Shown piece by piece: positions 28,092 through 35,070 of a stretch of 64,000 nucleotides of DNA (its first letter is position 1; each line of letters begins with the position of its first letter). A program made the translations under genes and the position numbers. A model generated the notes under the pieces. That model ran no database searches. It was not told the origin of the DNA and saw only the letters and a list, made by a program, of their open reading frames with translations. Source of the DNA: JAPHSX01 sp041554195 (GTDB lineage Bacteria; Pseudomonadota; Gammaproteobacteria; Thiohalomonadales; Thiohalomonadaceae); contig JBFFMJ010000001.1 of assembly GCA_041554195.1 (NCBI GenBank), positions 186,001 through 250,000 of the forward strand, written 5' to 3'.

Positions 28092-28125
28092 ATCATAGTG
28101 CGCGAATGTGACAATAATATTACAA
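28092..28125 (-). promoter_or_regulatory. Pho box and -10 element of the pstC promoter
   Basis: On the minus strand TTGTAAT-ATTA-TTGTCAC (28125-28108) matches the Pho box plan CTGTCAT-AWAW-CTGTCAY at 11 of 14 heptamer positions. Exactly 10 bases on is TATGAT (28097-28092), a good -10 hexamer. PhoB-activated promoters have this spacing. Transcription would start within a few bases of the pstC ATG. Confidence 0.85.
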
Positions 28126-28156
28126 CACTATTATTTCAATAATAACAATGGGTTAG

Positions 28157-28498
28157 CTACATCAGGCGATGCGGAAATTCGTCCTTCAATCCCAGGATCT
28201 GCTGCGCTACCGAGATCCCCTGCTCACAGAAGTGGTCAAGGTCACGCCATGCCGGTGAGGTATCGAGGTCGCGCTCCATATTGGGGGCAATAAGCCGCAG
28301 GGTGTACTCCTCACTCCCCGCCACCCTGATCGCCGTGATGTAGAGGCTGGGGTCGCTCTTGCCGTCCTGCACCATGGCAAAGACGTAGCGATAGTCATTA
28401 CCGTCACCGCTCTCCACATCACCGAGGATGGTGATCGAGAAATCACCCAGCTGGTAACGGCGTTTGGGAATAGCGGTATTGATCTTGGGTGTATTCAT
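28157..28498 (-). CDS. Conserved-type hypothetical protein
   Basis: 113 residues, not recognised. Alternating strands (RRYQLGDFSITILGDV, YRYVFAMVQDG, PSLYITAIRV, YTLRLIAPN) and a short helix at the end (DLDHFCEQGISVAQQILGL) suggest a small mixed alpha/beta cytoplasmic fold. No signal peptide or membrane segment. The start has GTGAGACC upstream. It is divergent from the next small gene with 56 bases between, and its stop is 72 bases from the pstC start on the same strand. Confidence 0.7.
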   Translation of the reverse strand: MNTPKINTAIPKRRYQLGDFSITILGDVESGDGNDYRYVFAMVQDGKSDPSLYITAIRVAGSEEYTLRLIAPNMERDLDTSPAWRDLDHFCEQGISVAQQILGLKDEFPHRLM

Positions 28499-28554
28499 GC
28501 GGGTCTCACAGGGCTGCGGTATGATGAATCGTCTACCGCTAAAGATGCCGTCTA

Positions 28555-28893
28555 ATGCCGATAAATTCAAGCCACAACCCAGACCTTCTTGCCGAGGCTG
28601 AGCTACTCGACCCGCCCGGTAGCGAGAAATTGCGGCTGCGCTTTGCCGGCCCCTTTGAGGGACGAGAGGTTCACTGGGATGCCACCCTCTTCACCCCCGC
28701 CGCCTGGGCAAAAGAGTGGGACGAGGAGCAACCACAGCAAAACATTATCGAGATTGGCGAGAAGGGCGAATACGGCATAAGTCTACACATCTGTCTCAAG
28801 GTGGAGTGCATCGACCTCCCCACGGTGCGCAAGGCGCTGATGATGGTACGCCAATACAAACGGTTACAGCGCGGCCGCCACCAATACGGCTAA
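28555..28893 (+). CDS. Small hypothetical protein
   Basis: 112 residues, not recognised. The pattern (LRLRFAGPFEGREVHWDATLFT, IIEIGEKGEYGISLHICLKVECID, then a basic helix VRKALMMVRQYKRLQRGRHQYG) suggests a small beta-rich fold with a basic tail. No export signal. The gene is divergent from the preceding small gene, so both may share one regulatory region. Codon use is like the neighbours, and third positions are GC-rich in this frame, supporting it as coding. Confidence 0.65.
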   Translation: MPINSSHNPDLLAEAELLDPPGSEKLRLRFAGPFEGREVHWDATLFTPAAWAKEWDEEQPQQNIIEIGEKGEYGISLHICLKVECIDLPTVRKALMMVRQYKRLQRGRHQYG

Positions 28894-29282
28894 GCAGAGA
28901 AAATCTCAACCCACGGAGCGTTCCCCCACTCAATCTTGCATTACCCGTCAGAACAGCAAAAACAACATAATAAGTAGGCTTTTTCTTACGTTGTTGTCAT
29001 TAACGGCCTACAGTTATATTCCCTGCATGAACTAGGATTTGTATACTCAGTCACAAAAGCCAGCAGGTGATAGGCTTACGCTGTGAGCACCAAGCGACAC
29101 CACTATAAAAATTACATAAAAAGACAAATAACTAAGTAAGGAATAATAAAAATTCATACATAATCATTAATTTATTTCTATTTTTACAACAAGTTAAATA
29201 ACTCAAACTGACAACAGCGGGGTGCGACACCCGGCACAAACAAAGTTCATTCTGTTGTCAGAAAGCTTTCAAGGGGAACGGC
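28894..29282. other. AT-rich intergenic region before hemerythrin gene 1
   Basis: About 390 bases with no convincing gene and clearly lower GC than the surroundings, especially 29100-29205. The only structure I can support is the nested inverted repeat near its right end (separate entry). It probably holds the hemerythrin promoter. Confidence 0.6.
29208..29261 (+). promoter_or_regulatory. Nested inverted repeat in the leader of hemerythrin gene 1
   Basis: Outer arms CTGACAACAG (29208-29217) and CTGTTGTCAG (29252-29261) are a perfect 10-bp inverted repeat. Inside is a second hairpin GGGTG-CGA-CACCC (29220-29232). The outer arm ends about 10 bases before the AAGGGG ribosome site, so it could be an operator or an RNA structure affecting translation. 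Confidence 0.55.
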
Positions 29283-29693
29283 ATGACACACATTAGTTGG
29301 GACGACAGTTTTAACACGGGCATTGAGCTGATCGATTTTCAGCACCGAAAAATCGTCTCAATGATTAACGACCTGCACAGCTCATCAGCCAATAGCGAAT
29401 ACGCGGTCATTGATGATGTGCTTGAGAGAATGCGGGAATATGTGGCTGAACACTTCAAATTTGAGGAAGAGCTGATGCATGCCGCCAACTACCTGTTTAC
29501 CGAGACTCATATCAAACTCCACCAGCGTTTTCTCGGGCGTCTCGACCTCATGACGCAACAGCACCAATCCGGTGAGCATATCTCCACAGAGCTATCAGAA
29601 TTCCTCAGCAGCTGGTTGACCCACCACATCGGTCACGAAGATCAAGACTACGTTGCTGATGTCAGTCGCATAATGAAGGGGATCTGTAACTAA
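29283..29693 (+). CDS. Bacteriohemerythrin (first copy)
   Basis: 136-residue stand-alone hemerythrin; binds O2 at a di-iron site, for oxygen storage, delivery or sensing. Iron ligands are all recognisable: His in DFQHRKIV, the H-x-x-x-E of HFKFEEELM, H-x-x-x-H of HIKLHQRF, and H-x-x-x-x-D of HHIGHEDQDY. The ISWDDSFNTGIELID opening is typical. AAGGGG precedes the ATG. It lies behind a long AT-rich leader. Expression alone is likely, since the next genes are on the opposite strand. The second copy, 16 kb away, differs widely in sequence. Confidence 0.94.
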   Translation: MTHISWDDSFNTGIELIDFQHRKIVSMINDLHSSSANSEYAVIDDVLERMREYVAEHFKFEEELMHAANYLFTETHIKLHQRFLGRLDLMTQQHQSGEHISTELSEFLSSWLTHHIGHEDQDYVADVSRIMKGICN

Positions 29694-29800
29694 CACTGAG
29701 CGGCAAATACGCCTCGCCAGACAGTTGTAAACGGTTTCCGCGGCACCGGTTCTCCAAACCGCCAACTACAGAGGCATTAATGCAGGTTTCAACGACACCA

Positions 29801-30091
29801 TCACTCGCCGTCGTCTGTCAGCACGGGCCAGTCACTAAAGGGAAAAGGCATCACCTCGGTATTAAAGCTAAGAAAACGCAGTACCTGATAGATGTACTGG
29901 GCGACCGAGGCCCCCAGCTCCAGCAGCCGTGGCTGCGTTTCATCGTTAAATATTCGATAGATAAACTGCACCAGCACCACCGTCCATAACACCACCTCGG
30001 CAACGCTATAGAGCAGTCCGAATAGCAACATATAGAGACCTCGCAGCCAGATAGACTCTGGCACCTGATTTCCATTCTCAATCTTTTGCAT
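29801..30091 (-). CDS. DUF4389 membrane protein
   Basis: 96 residues matching DUF4389: WLRGLYMLLFGLLYSVAEVVLW and VQFIYRIF form one or two membrane helices (about 15-45), followed by a short cytoplasmic part (QPRLLELGASVAQYIYQVLRFLSF) and an acidic end. The function of the family is unknown. ATG 30091 is chosen over the GTG one codon earlier; GAGGTGAGTG lies before it. It starts 15 bases after the stop of a truncated regulator remnant, so the pair was probably once an operon. Confidence 0.85.
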   Translation of the reverse strand: MQKIENGNQVPESIWLRGLYMLLFGLLYSVAEVVLWTVVLVQFIYRIFNDETQPRLLELGASVAQYIYQVLRFLSFNTEVMPFPFSDWPVLTDDGE

Positions 30092-30106
30092 CACTCACCT
30101 CGTTCA

Positions 30107-30250
30107 TTAGTCTTCCTCGGTCAGGTCATATTTCTTCAGCTTACGCCACAGGGAGACACGGTCAATCCCCAGGATCTGTGCCGCCTGAGTTCGGTTGCCG
30201 TTACAGTGCTCCAGAACATAGCGGATATAGTCGGCCTCGCGCGCCACCAT
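30107..30250 (-). pseudogene. C-terminal remnant of an NtrC-type sigma-54 activator
   Basis: Only the last 47 or so residues remain: READYIRYVLEHCNGNRTQAAQ followed by ILGIDRVSLWRKLKKYDL, a Fis-type helix-turn-helix that ends sigma-54-dependent activators. The AAA+ and receiver parts (about 400 residues) are missing. The frame continues upstream through sequence that is instead the antisense of a carbonic anhydrase remnant, so homology ends abruptly at about 30250. A 47-residue free Fis domain is unlikely to be a working gene, though the HTH itself is undamaged. Confidence 0.75.
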
Positions 30251-30251
30251 T

Positions 30252-30575
30252 GAAGAGATGCAACGGCCCACAGAAGAACAGTCCCTGAATATCAAGGCCT
30301 TTGTGGACCGCATCCGCCCCTCGGTTGAATCTTTTATACCCACGGAGTTATGGCAGCAGAAAGAGACCCTGCACCACCATGCCACCCGAGCCAATGTGCG
30401 GGCCTCAGTAAACCAGTTACGTCGCGGTTCGGAAACACTGGAGCAACTCATCGAACACGAGGGGCTACACATTGTGGGAGCGGAATATTCGGTAGAGACC
30501 GGGGTGGTGGAGTTCTTCGAGGGTATCGATGAGATCACCCCCCACCATATCACCCCCCTAGCTGTTCACCACTAA
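30252..30575 (+). pseudogene. 3' remnant of a beta-carbonic anhydrase
   Basis: About 108 residues resembling the C-terminal half of a beta-class carbonic anhydrase: NIKAFVDRIRPSVESF, the N-V-x-x-S-V-x-x-L block (ANVRASVNQLRRGSETLEQLI), and LHIVGAEYSVETGVVEFFEG, which matches the usual I-V-G-A-x-Y-D-x-x-T-G-x-V-x-F end. The zinc-binding part (CxDSR and HxxC) that should lie upstream is absent; homology begins at about IEEMQRP beside the regulator remnant. With no active-site residues it cannot be catalytic. Its tail overlaps the metallopeptidase gene on the other strand. Confidence 0.75.
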
Positions 30576-31281
30576 AAGGCTGATGCAGCCAGGCGGGCAC
30601 CTCATGCGCCGCCTGCTTCAGTGCCTTTTCCATGATTTTAAAGTGAGGCTCCTTGCTCGCTACCAGGGCCCAGTAGCGTGACGAGTGGTTGAGATGAACG
30701 GTGTGACAGAGCTCATGCACAAAGAGATAGCGTACTGGGTCAGGGGGCAGAAACAGTAGTGCATAGTTGAGGTTTATATCCCCCTTCGCCGAGCAGCTTC
30801 CCCAGCGGGTGCGCTGACAGCGAATAGTCACCCGATTAAAGGGTAACGCCAGCTCCTCGCTGGTCTGTTGCAGCCACGGGATCAAGTGCTGTTTCGCCTT
30901 GCGGGCTAGCCACCGCTTAAGCAACTCACGTCGCTGCTCATCGCTATCGGCACTGATCACCAGCAGTCCACCGCGGCGTTCAACACAGCTATTACGAGTG
31001 GCACGGCGCGGTAGATACTCCAGTCGCCACGACTCCTCAATCGCTGCTAGCGTAAGTTCAGTGGGGGGAGTCAGGGCCTCGGCGTGAACACCGCTCAGGT
31101 GTCGCAGTCGCTCCTCAACCCAGGCGGTATGCTGTTCAAGGATTCTGGGCAGGCCGCGCTCATCAAAGTCGTGCGGCACCACCACCTCTACCCGGCCGGG
31201 CGGGTGGATCTTGAGTCGTACGTATTTGGCGCGGCGGTTACGACGTAACACCATCGCCTCCCGCCAGGGCATCGCCCCCAT
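30550..31281 (-). CDS. YgjP/WLM-type zinc metallopeptidase (DUF45)
   Basis: About 243 residues. The SprT/YgjP-type fold is marked by RRNRRAKYVRLKIHPPGRVEVVVP at the N-terminus, RWGSCSAKGDINLNYALLFLP in the middle, and the zinc site HELCHTVHLNHSSRYW (H-E-x-x-H plus a third His) near residue 195. This family is often linked to restriction enzymes, but no such gene is near; its substrates are unknown. The start is uncertain: ATG at 31281 or 31272 (GGGGG just upstream) fit the family better than one further upstream at 31344. It overlaps the carbonic anhydrase remnant tail by 26 bases. Confidence 0.85.
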   Translation of the reverse strand: MGAMPWREAMVLRRNRRAKYVRLKIHPPGRVEVVVPHDFDERGLPRILEQHTAWVEERLRHLSGVHAEALTPPTELTLAAIEESWRLEYLPRRATRNSCVERRGGLLVISADSDEQRRELLKRWLARKAKQHLIPWLQQTSEELALPFNRVTIRCQRTRWGSCSAKGDINLNYALLFLPPDPVRYLFVHELCHTVHLNHSSRYWALVASKEPHFKIMEKALKQAAHEVPAWLHQPFSGEQLGG

Positions 31282-31361
31282 AATACAGTCAGCCTTGTTC
31301 GAAAATTGTGTCGCAATAATAACAGCCTGCCCGGACTGGGGCATAAAATTACGACAACTTA

Positions 31362-31718
31362 TTAACAGGCTTGCAGGTAGTGCCCCTCAGCGGCATCGTC
31401 TCTAGCGTACTCCTCTACCGCCACGGCATTGGCATCCGGTAAAAGCAGGTTCTTCACCCGGCCGATATCAAAGCCGTAGAACGTCTTTATATAGGAGTAA
31501 ATACTATTACCACTCATCGCCTGCCGGGCCTCTAGCTCATCGAGCACCAGACGGGCCAGTGCGGTGGCCTCATCCTCTGCAAGACTCGTGGTAAAAACGC
31601 GTCCATCAAGGCGAAAGCCATGACTCTCCAACGACTGGCGAATACGCTGGAACAGGGAGATCACAATTTCGTCATCGTGGTTCTCATAATCCAGATTGAT
31701 CATAATGCCGTAACGCAT
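31362..31718 (-). CDS. Small paralogous protein of unknown function, copy A
   Basis: 118 residues, not recognised. It is clearly a paralogue of the next gene: both share M-R-Y-x-x-x-I-N-L-D-Y-x-N near the start, G-F-x-x-D-G-R-x-F-T in the middle, D-E-A-x-x-L-A-R-L-V, and I-Y-x-Y-I-K-x-F-x-G-F followed by N-L-L-L-P near the end. The predicted fold is a compact alpha/beta domain (strand, helix, two strands, helix, helix). No export signal. The start MRYGIMINLDYEN matches that of the paralogue; seven upstream codons are possible but do not. The C-terminus ends differently and is less acidic. Confidence 0.75.
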   Translation of the reverse strand: MRYGIMINLDYENHDDEIVISLFQRIRQSLESHGFRLDGRVFTTSLAEDEATALARLVLDELEARQAMSGNSIYSYIKTFYGFDIGRVKNLLLPDANAVAVEEYARDDAAEGHYLQAC

Positions 31719-31928
31719 GGGGAATACCTCCAACCTCAATATCGTCGCTCATCCGTAAAGTGGAAACCGGGCAGTCAGCCGCTAGCCGAAACGATGAGAA
31801 AAGGTCACACCGTTAATCAAATACTAGGGGGTTATTGCAGGAATTACAGTCGGACTTTGTCCTACACCAGGACAGCAGGGAGAAACCAACTTAATGATGC
31901 CAGTTAGAGGACGGGCTTCTAAACCCAG

Positions 31929-32285
31929 CTACTTTTTGAGAAAATCGATAAGCTTAATACCCTCGACCTCCTCCAGTTCGCTCACCTCGATATCATCGCC
32001 AGGCGGCAGTAGCAGGTTGACGGCGTTCTCCACCTCGAAGCCGAAAAACTCCTTAATGTAGACGTAGATCGACTCCCCGGCAGCGTTGTAGCTCTGCTCT
32101 ACCTCCTCAATCACCAGGCGTGCCAGATGCTGCGCCTCGTCCGGGTCAACATCAATGGTGAAGCGCCGCCCATCCACCAGAAAACCCTTCTCCTGCATCA
32201 CCTTGCTAATAGTATCGAACAACGCCTTGAGCTTGCCGTGTTCATAGTTCTGGTAATCCAGATTGATGATGACTACATAGCGCAT
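31929..32285 (-). CDS. Small paralogous protein of unknown function, copy B
   Basis: 118 residues, paralogue of copy A in tandem, 210 bases upstream of it on the same strand. Shared positions run the full length: MRYVVIINLDYQNYEHGKL, KGFLVDGRRFTIDVDPDEAQHLARL, and SIYVYIKEFFGFEVENAVNLLLP (in parts). It ends in an acidic stretch (DDIEVSELEEVEG) and a short helix. Conservation of charged, Tyr and Gly positions between copies argues that both are under selection. It is divergent from the spermidine-synthase-like gene, 81 bases away, possibly sharing control. The sequence between the copies holds no gene I can support. Confidence 0.78.
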   Translation of the reverse strand: MRYVVIINLDYQNYEHGKLKALFDTISKVMQEKGFLVDGRRFTIDVDPDEAQHLARLVIEEVEQSYNAAGESIYVYIKEFFGFEVENAVNLLLPPGDDIEVSELEEVEGIKLIDFLKK

Positions 32286-32366
32286 GACGTGTTTCCTCTT
32301 TTTCTTGTATTTCTACCAACATTACCGCAAATTTGCCATATTAACTTTAGGCGATGGAAACCGAAA

Positions 32367-33149
32367 ATGCAGAAGTATCAGGGGCAGATGATTCACCGGG
32401 GCCAGGATCATCTGGGGGTGATCGAGGTGGTAGAGGATGGCCTCACCCGCTCACTGCACTTTGGCACCGATGCCAAACAGAGCAGCATGTTACTGCGCGA
32501 CCCCTACCAGCTCACCCTCAGCTACACCCGCGCCATGTGTGCCGCCCTGCTGCTGTGCGAGGCACCGCAACGCATCCTGATGGTTGGGCTGGGCGGCGGC
32601 TCGCTGGCCAAGTTTTTTCTGCACCACTACCCCCAGTGCCATATCGATGCGGTGGAGTTCCGCCCCGAGGTGCATAAGGTGGCGCAACAGTTCTTTGCCC
32701 TGCCGGACGAGCCGCGGCTACAGCTGTTCTACGAAGATGCGGGCAGCTTCATGCGCAACGCGGCGCCGGAGCAGGGGGAGTATGACCTGATCTTGATCGA
32801 TGCCTTTCTCGACCGGGGGATCGCCTACTCGGTGATCGGTATGAGCTTTTTTGATGCCTGTCGCGAGCGCCTCAGCCCAGGCGGCGTGTTGTCGATGAAC
32901 CTGTGGTCCGATGATCGCATTCACGCCAACGACTTTATCGAGGATATGGGGCTGAGTTTCGACAAACAAGTGCTACGCCTGCCGGTGGAGGGCAAGGCCA
33001 ACGTGATCGGCATAGCCACCCGACAGGACGCCGCGAAAAAACGGCTACGCAAACTGGACGAGCGGGCAAAGCGACTGGAGCAACAGACCGCCATCGAGTT
33101 CACCACCCTGCTCAACACCCTGCGCAAGTTAAACCGCCGCTTCTTTTAG
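32367..33149 (+). CDS. Spermidine synthase-like methyltransferase-fold protein
   Basis: 260 residues. The Rossmann core has RILMVGLGGGSLAKFFLHHYP (nucleotide-binding loop), HIDAVEFRPEVHKVAQQFF, LQLFYEDAGSFM and YDLILIDAF (the Asp that binds the amino group in spermidine synthases). It matches the short SpeE-like proteins common in gammaproteobacteria whose aminopropyl-transfer activity is unproved. A basic, helical C-terminus (KKRLRKLDERAKRLEQQ) may bind RNA or be a coiled coil. The ATG within CCGAAAATGC gives the family start; the frame is open upstream into the divergent gene. It converges on the next gene with a four-base overlap. Confidence 0.85.
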   Translation: MQKYQGQMIHRGQDHLGVIEVVEDGLTRSLHFGTDAKQSSMLLRDPYQLTLSYTRAMCAALLLCEAPQRILMVGLGGGSLAKFFLHHYPQCHIDAVEFRPEVHKVAQQFFALPDEPRLQLFYEDAGSFMRNAAPEQGEYDLILIDAFLDRGIAYSVIGMSFFDACRERLSPGGVLSMNLWSDDRIHANDFIEDMGLSFDKQVLRLPVEGKANVIGIATRQDAAKKRLRKLDERAKRLEQQTAIEFTTLLNTLRKLNRRFF

Positions 33150-34453
33150 TGGCGCTGTTGCCAGCGCAGGCGAAACAGCAGGGTCACCAGCAGTGCCAGC
33201 GCGATCACCAGCAGGCTGCTCCACGGCGAATTGAGCAGGGCCGGCGCCAGCAATAGCAGCAGTCCCAGCCCCAGCATCATCAGCCCGGAGAGCAGCTTTA
33301 ACAGTCTCCCCCCCAGCGCCTGTAACTTGCCCTTCGCCACCCCCAGTGAAAACAGCAGCACAATCACCGCCAGCGGCGTCACATAGACCAGGTTGTAGAG
33401 CAGCAGGTAGAGATAGTACTGCGCCGTCGGCAAGGCCTCCAAGGTGAGGATACGGGTGTAGACCATCGGCAGCCCCGAGGTGCAGAGCAGCTCGTAGCTG
33501 TTCACCAGCAGTGCCAGTACCACCGTGCCCAGCAGCAGTGCCACCGTACTCTCTAGCTTTAGCAGCTCACGCATGCGCCGGAACAGCCCCGGCTTGTGCC
33601 CCTCCGAGATCGAGAGAGACACCCCATGCCCCGGCCACAGGGCGTCTTTGATATTAATGCCCGCCGCCAGCAGCGCCAGCAGGGCCGCCGCGATGGTCAC
33701 CGGACGCATCACCCCCACCAGCAAAAAGAGGTTAAGCCAGGCGCTCATAAAGAGAAAATAGAGCAGCCCGGAAAAGAAGACAAAGACCCCGCCCACCAGC
33801 AACATGCGCCCCCGTTCGTGGGCATGGCCCAGCATGCCGAGCAGGAACAGCAGCACAAAAAAGGCGCAGGGATTAAAGGCATCGAGGGCGGCGATCATCA
33901 CGCTCAGCGCAGCAAGGCCAAGCGAGCCCTGCTCAATATCGAAGGGTAACTTCAGCGCAGTGGCAGGCCCCCGCATCCCCTCCCCGGCCAGCAGACTGTC
34001 GCGACACGCCTCGATACCACGAAACAGCGCGATGCCACCCTGTTGCACATCCAGCCCCAGCTGCATCCCGCCGCAGTAGAAGAAGGCGGGCACCGTACGG
34101 GCCTCGGCACCCAGGGATGCCGCCATCTGCCGATAACGCTCCCGGTTCTCACCACTGCCGCTCACCTCCAGCGACTCCAGCTGCAGCCAGGAGTGTTGTG
34201 CCGCATAGGCCTCGACCAGCGGCCTTGCCGCATCGCAATGGGGACAGAGTGAAGACCAGAAGAAGGTGAGACGCAGCGAAAGCCCACCCTGTGCATCGTA
34301 CTGATACCACGCCTCGTCGCTCGCTGGCTGTGCGGCAAGGGGGACGGTGTGGAGAAGGACAAACAGTCCAAACATGGCGAAAAGGAGCCAGACAGCCCGC
34401 CCCACACTATCAATATTTCTTATTATTCTGAGGTCGTTCATCATTTTCCACAT
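33146..34453 (-). CDS. Thioredoxin-like/DsbD-like fusion membrane protein
   Basis: About 435 residues. A signal or anchor (about 15-40) precedes a periplasmic thioredoxin-like domain (about 50-165) with a CPHC motif in FFWSSLCPHCDAARPLV, the motif of DsbA-type oxidoreductases, and a second Cys pair (FFYCGG, GIEAC). Eight or so helices follow (about 185-430), including LDAFNPCAFFVLLFLLGML and SYELLCTSGLP, each with a Cys as in DsbD/CcdA reductant conduits. Thiol electron transfer from cytoplasm to periplasm is the likely role. The start may be either of two ATGs a few codons downstream. The gene ends with its stop overlapping the convergent neighbour. Confidence 0.82.
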   Translation of the reverse strand: MWKMMNDLRIIRNIDSVGRAVWLLFAMFGLFVLLHTVPLAAQPASDEAWYQYDAQGGLSLRLTFFWSSLCPHCDAARPLVEAYAAQHSWLQLESLEVSGSGENRERYRQMAASLGAEARTVPAFFYCGGMQLGLDVQQGGIALFRGIEACRDSLLAGEGMRGPATALKLPFDIEQGSLGLAALSVMIAALDAFNPCAFFVLLFLLGMLGHAHERGRMLLVGGVFVFFSGLLYFLFMSAWLNLFLLVGVMRPVTIAAALLALLAAGINIKDALWPGHGVSLSISEGHKPGLFRRMRELLKLESTVALLLGTVVLALLVNSYELLCTSGLPMVYTRILTLEALPTAQYYLYLLLYNLVYVTPLAVIVLLFSLGVAKGKLQALGGRLLKLLSGLMMLGLGLLLLLAPALLNSPWSSLLVIALALLVTLLFRLRWQQRH

Positions 34454-34616
34454 CGCACCGATAACTCGTCGACGACCCTAACAATAACCGACAAGTCACT
34501 CATCCCCAAAGAAAATTCCTGAGATCTCAAGAGGATAATTGATTGGGGGGCAGACACGCCAGATACCGTGATGACACCGCACATAAGGCTATATCACTAT
34601 TTCAGCATCTTCAAAC

Positions 34617-35009
34617 ATGGAAAAGCGCCACCGTTTATCTACCTTGTATGAACCCCTCGCAGAGTTACAGCGGATAATGGAGAGAGGCATGAAGGACTTA
34701 AACTCACAAATCACGGCCAGCCCACAAGGCATTAGTGTGGTACTTAACTACGGGCCACTCGGGTTCGTACGTGCCGTAACCGAACACATTAGCCACAACC
34801 TGATACAGGTCAACACCGGCTCCATCACCCTTAATCACCAGACCGAGGTGGAGATAGTGATGAGCATCCCCGGCATAGGACACAGCGAGCACCACCGCAT
34901 CAGCGCCCAGGTCGAGCACTGTGATGAGAGCGGTCATGCTCTCCTCAGCTTTCGACGCTGCTGCAAGAAAACCATGCTAGCGTTACAGCCCTACCTCACC
35001 CTTCACTAA
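34617..35009 (+). CDS. Hypothetical protein, possibly PilZ-like
   Basis: 130 residues, not firmly recognised. A helical N-terminus (LYEPLAELQRIMERGMKDL) is followed by a beta-rich region (GISVVLNYGPLGFVRAV, LIQVNTGSITLNHQTEVEIVMSIPG, HRISAQVEHCDESGHALLSF), which is reminiscent of a PilZ barrel, but the c-di-GMP motifs R-x-x-x-R and D/N-x-S-x-x-G are not clear. Given many c-di-GMP enzymes in this window the idea is attractive but weak. No ribosome site stands out before the ATG. It ends before a bidirectional terminator shared with pstS. Confidence 0.6.
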   Translation: MEKRHRLSTLYEPLAELQRIMERGMKDLNSQITASPQGISVVLNYGPLGFVRAVTEHISHNLIQVNTGSITLNHQTEVEIVMSIPGIGHSEHHRISAQVEHCDESGHALLSFRRCCKKTMLALQPYLTLH

Positions 35010-35024
35010 TCTCCCCAAAACGAA

Positions 35025-35047
35025 AAAACGCCCACAAGGGGCGTTTT
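35025..35047. terminator. Bidirectional terminator between the small gene and pstS
   Basis: AAAACGCCC / GGGCGTTTT (9 bp) with an ACAAG loop, A-run before and T-run after, lying between convergent genes. It serves pstS on the minus strand and the small gene on the plus strand. Confidence 0.9.
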
Positions 35048-35070
35048 CTCATCTGCTGTAAGAGCGCCGA

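Noticed and set aside
29100..29205. AT-rich stretch considered as a replication or transfer origin
   Set aside because: No DnaA-box cluster, iterons or replication genes; it is more simply a promoter region.
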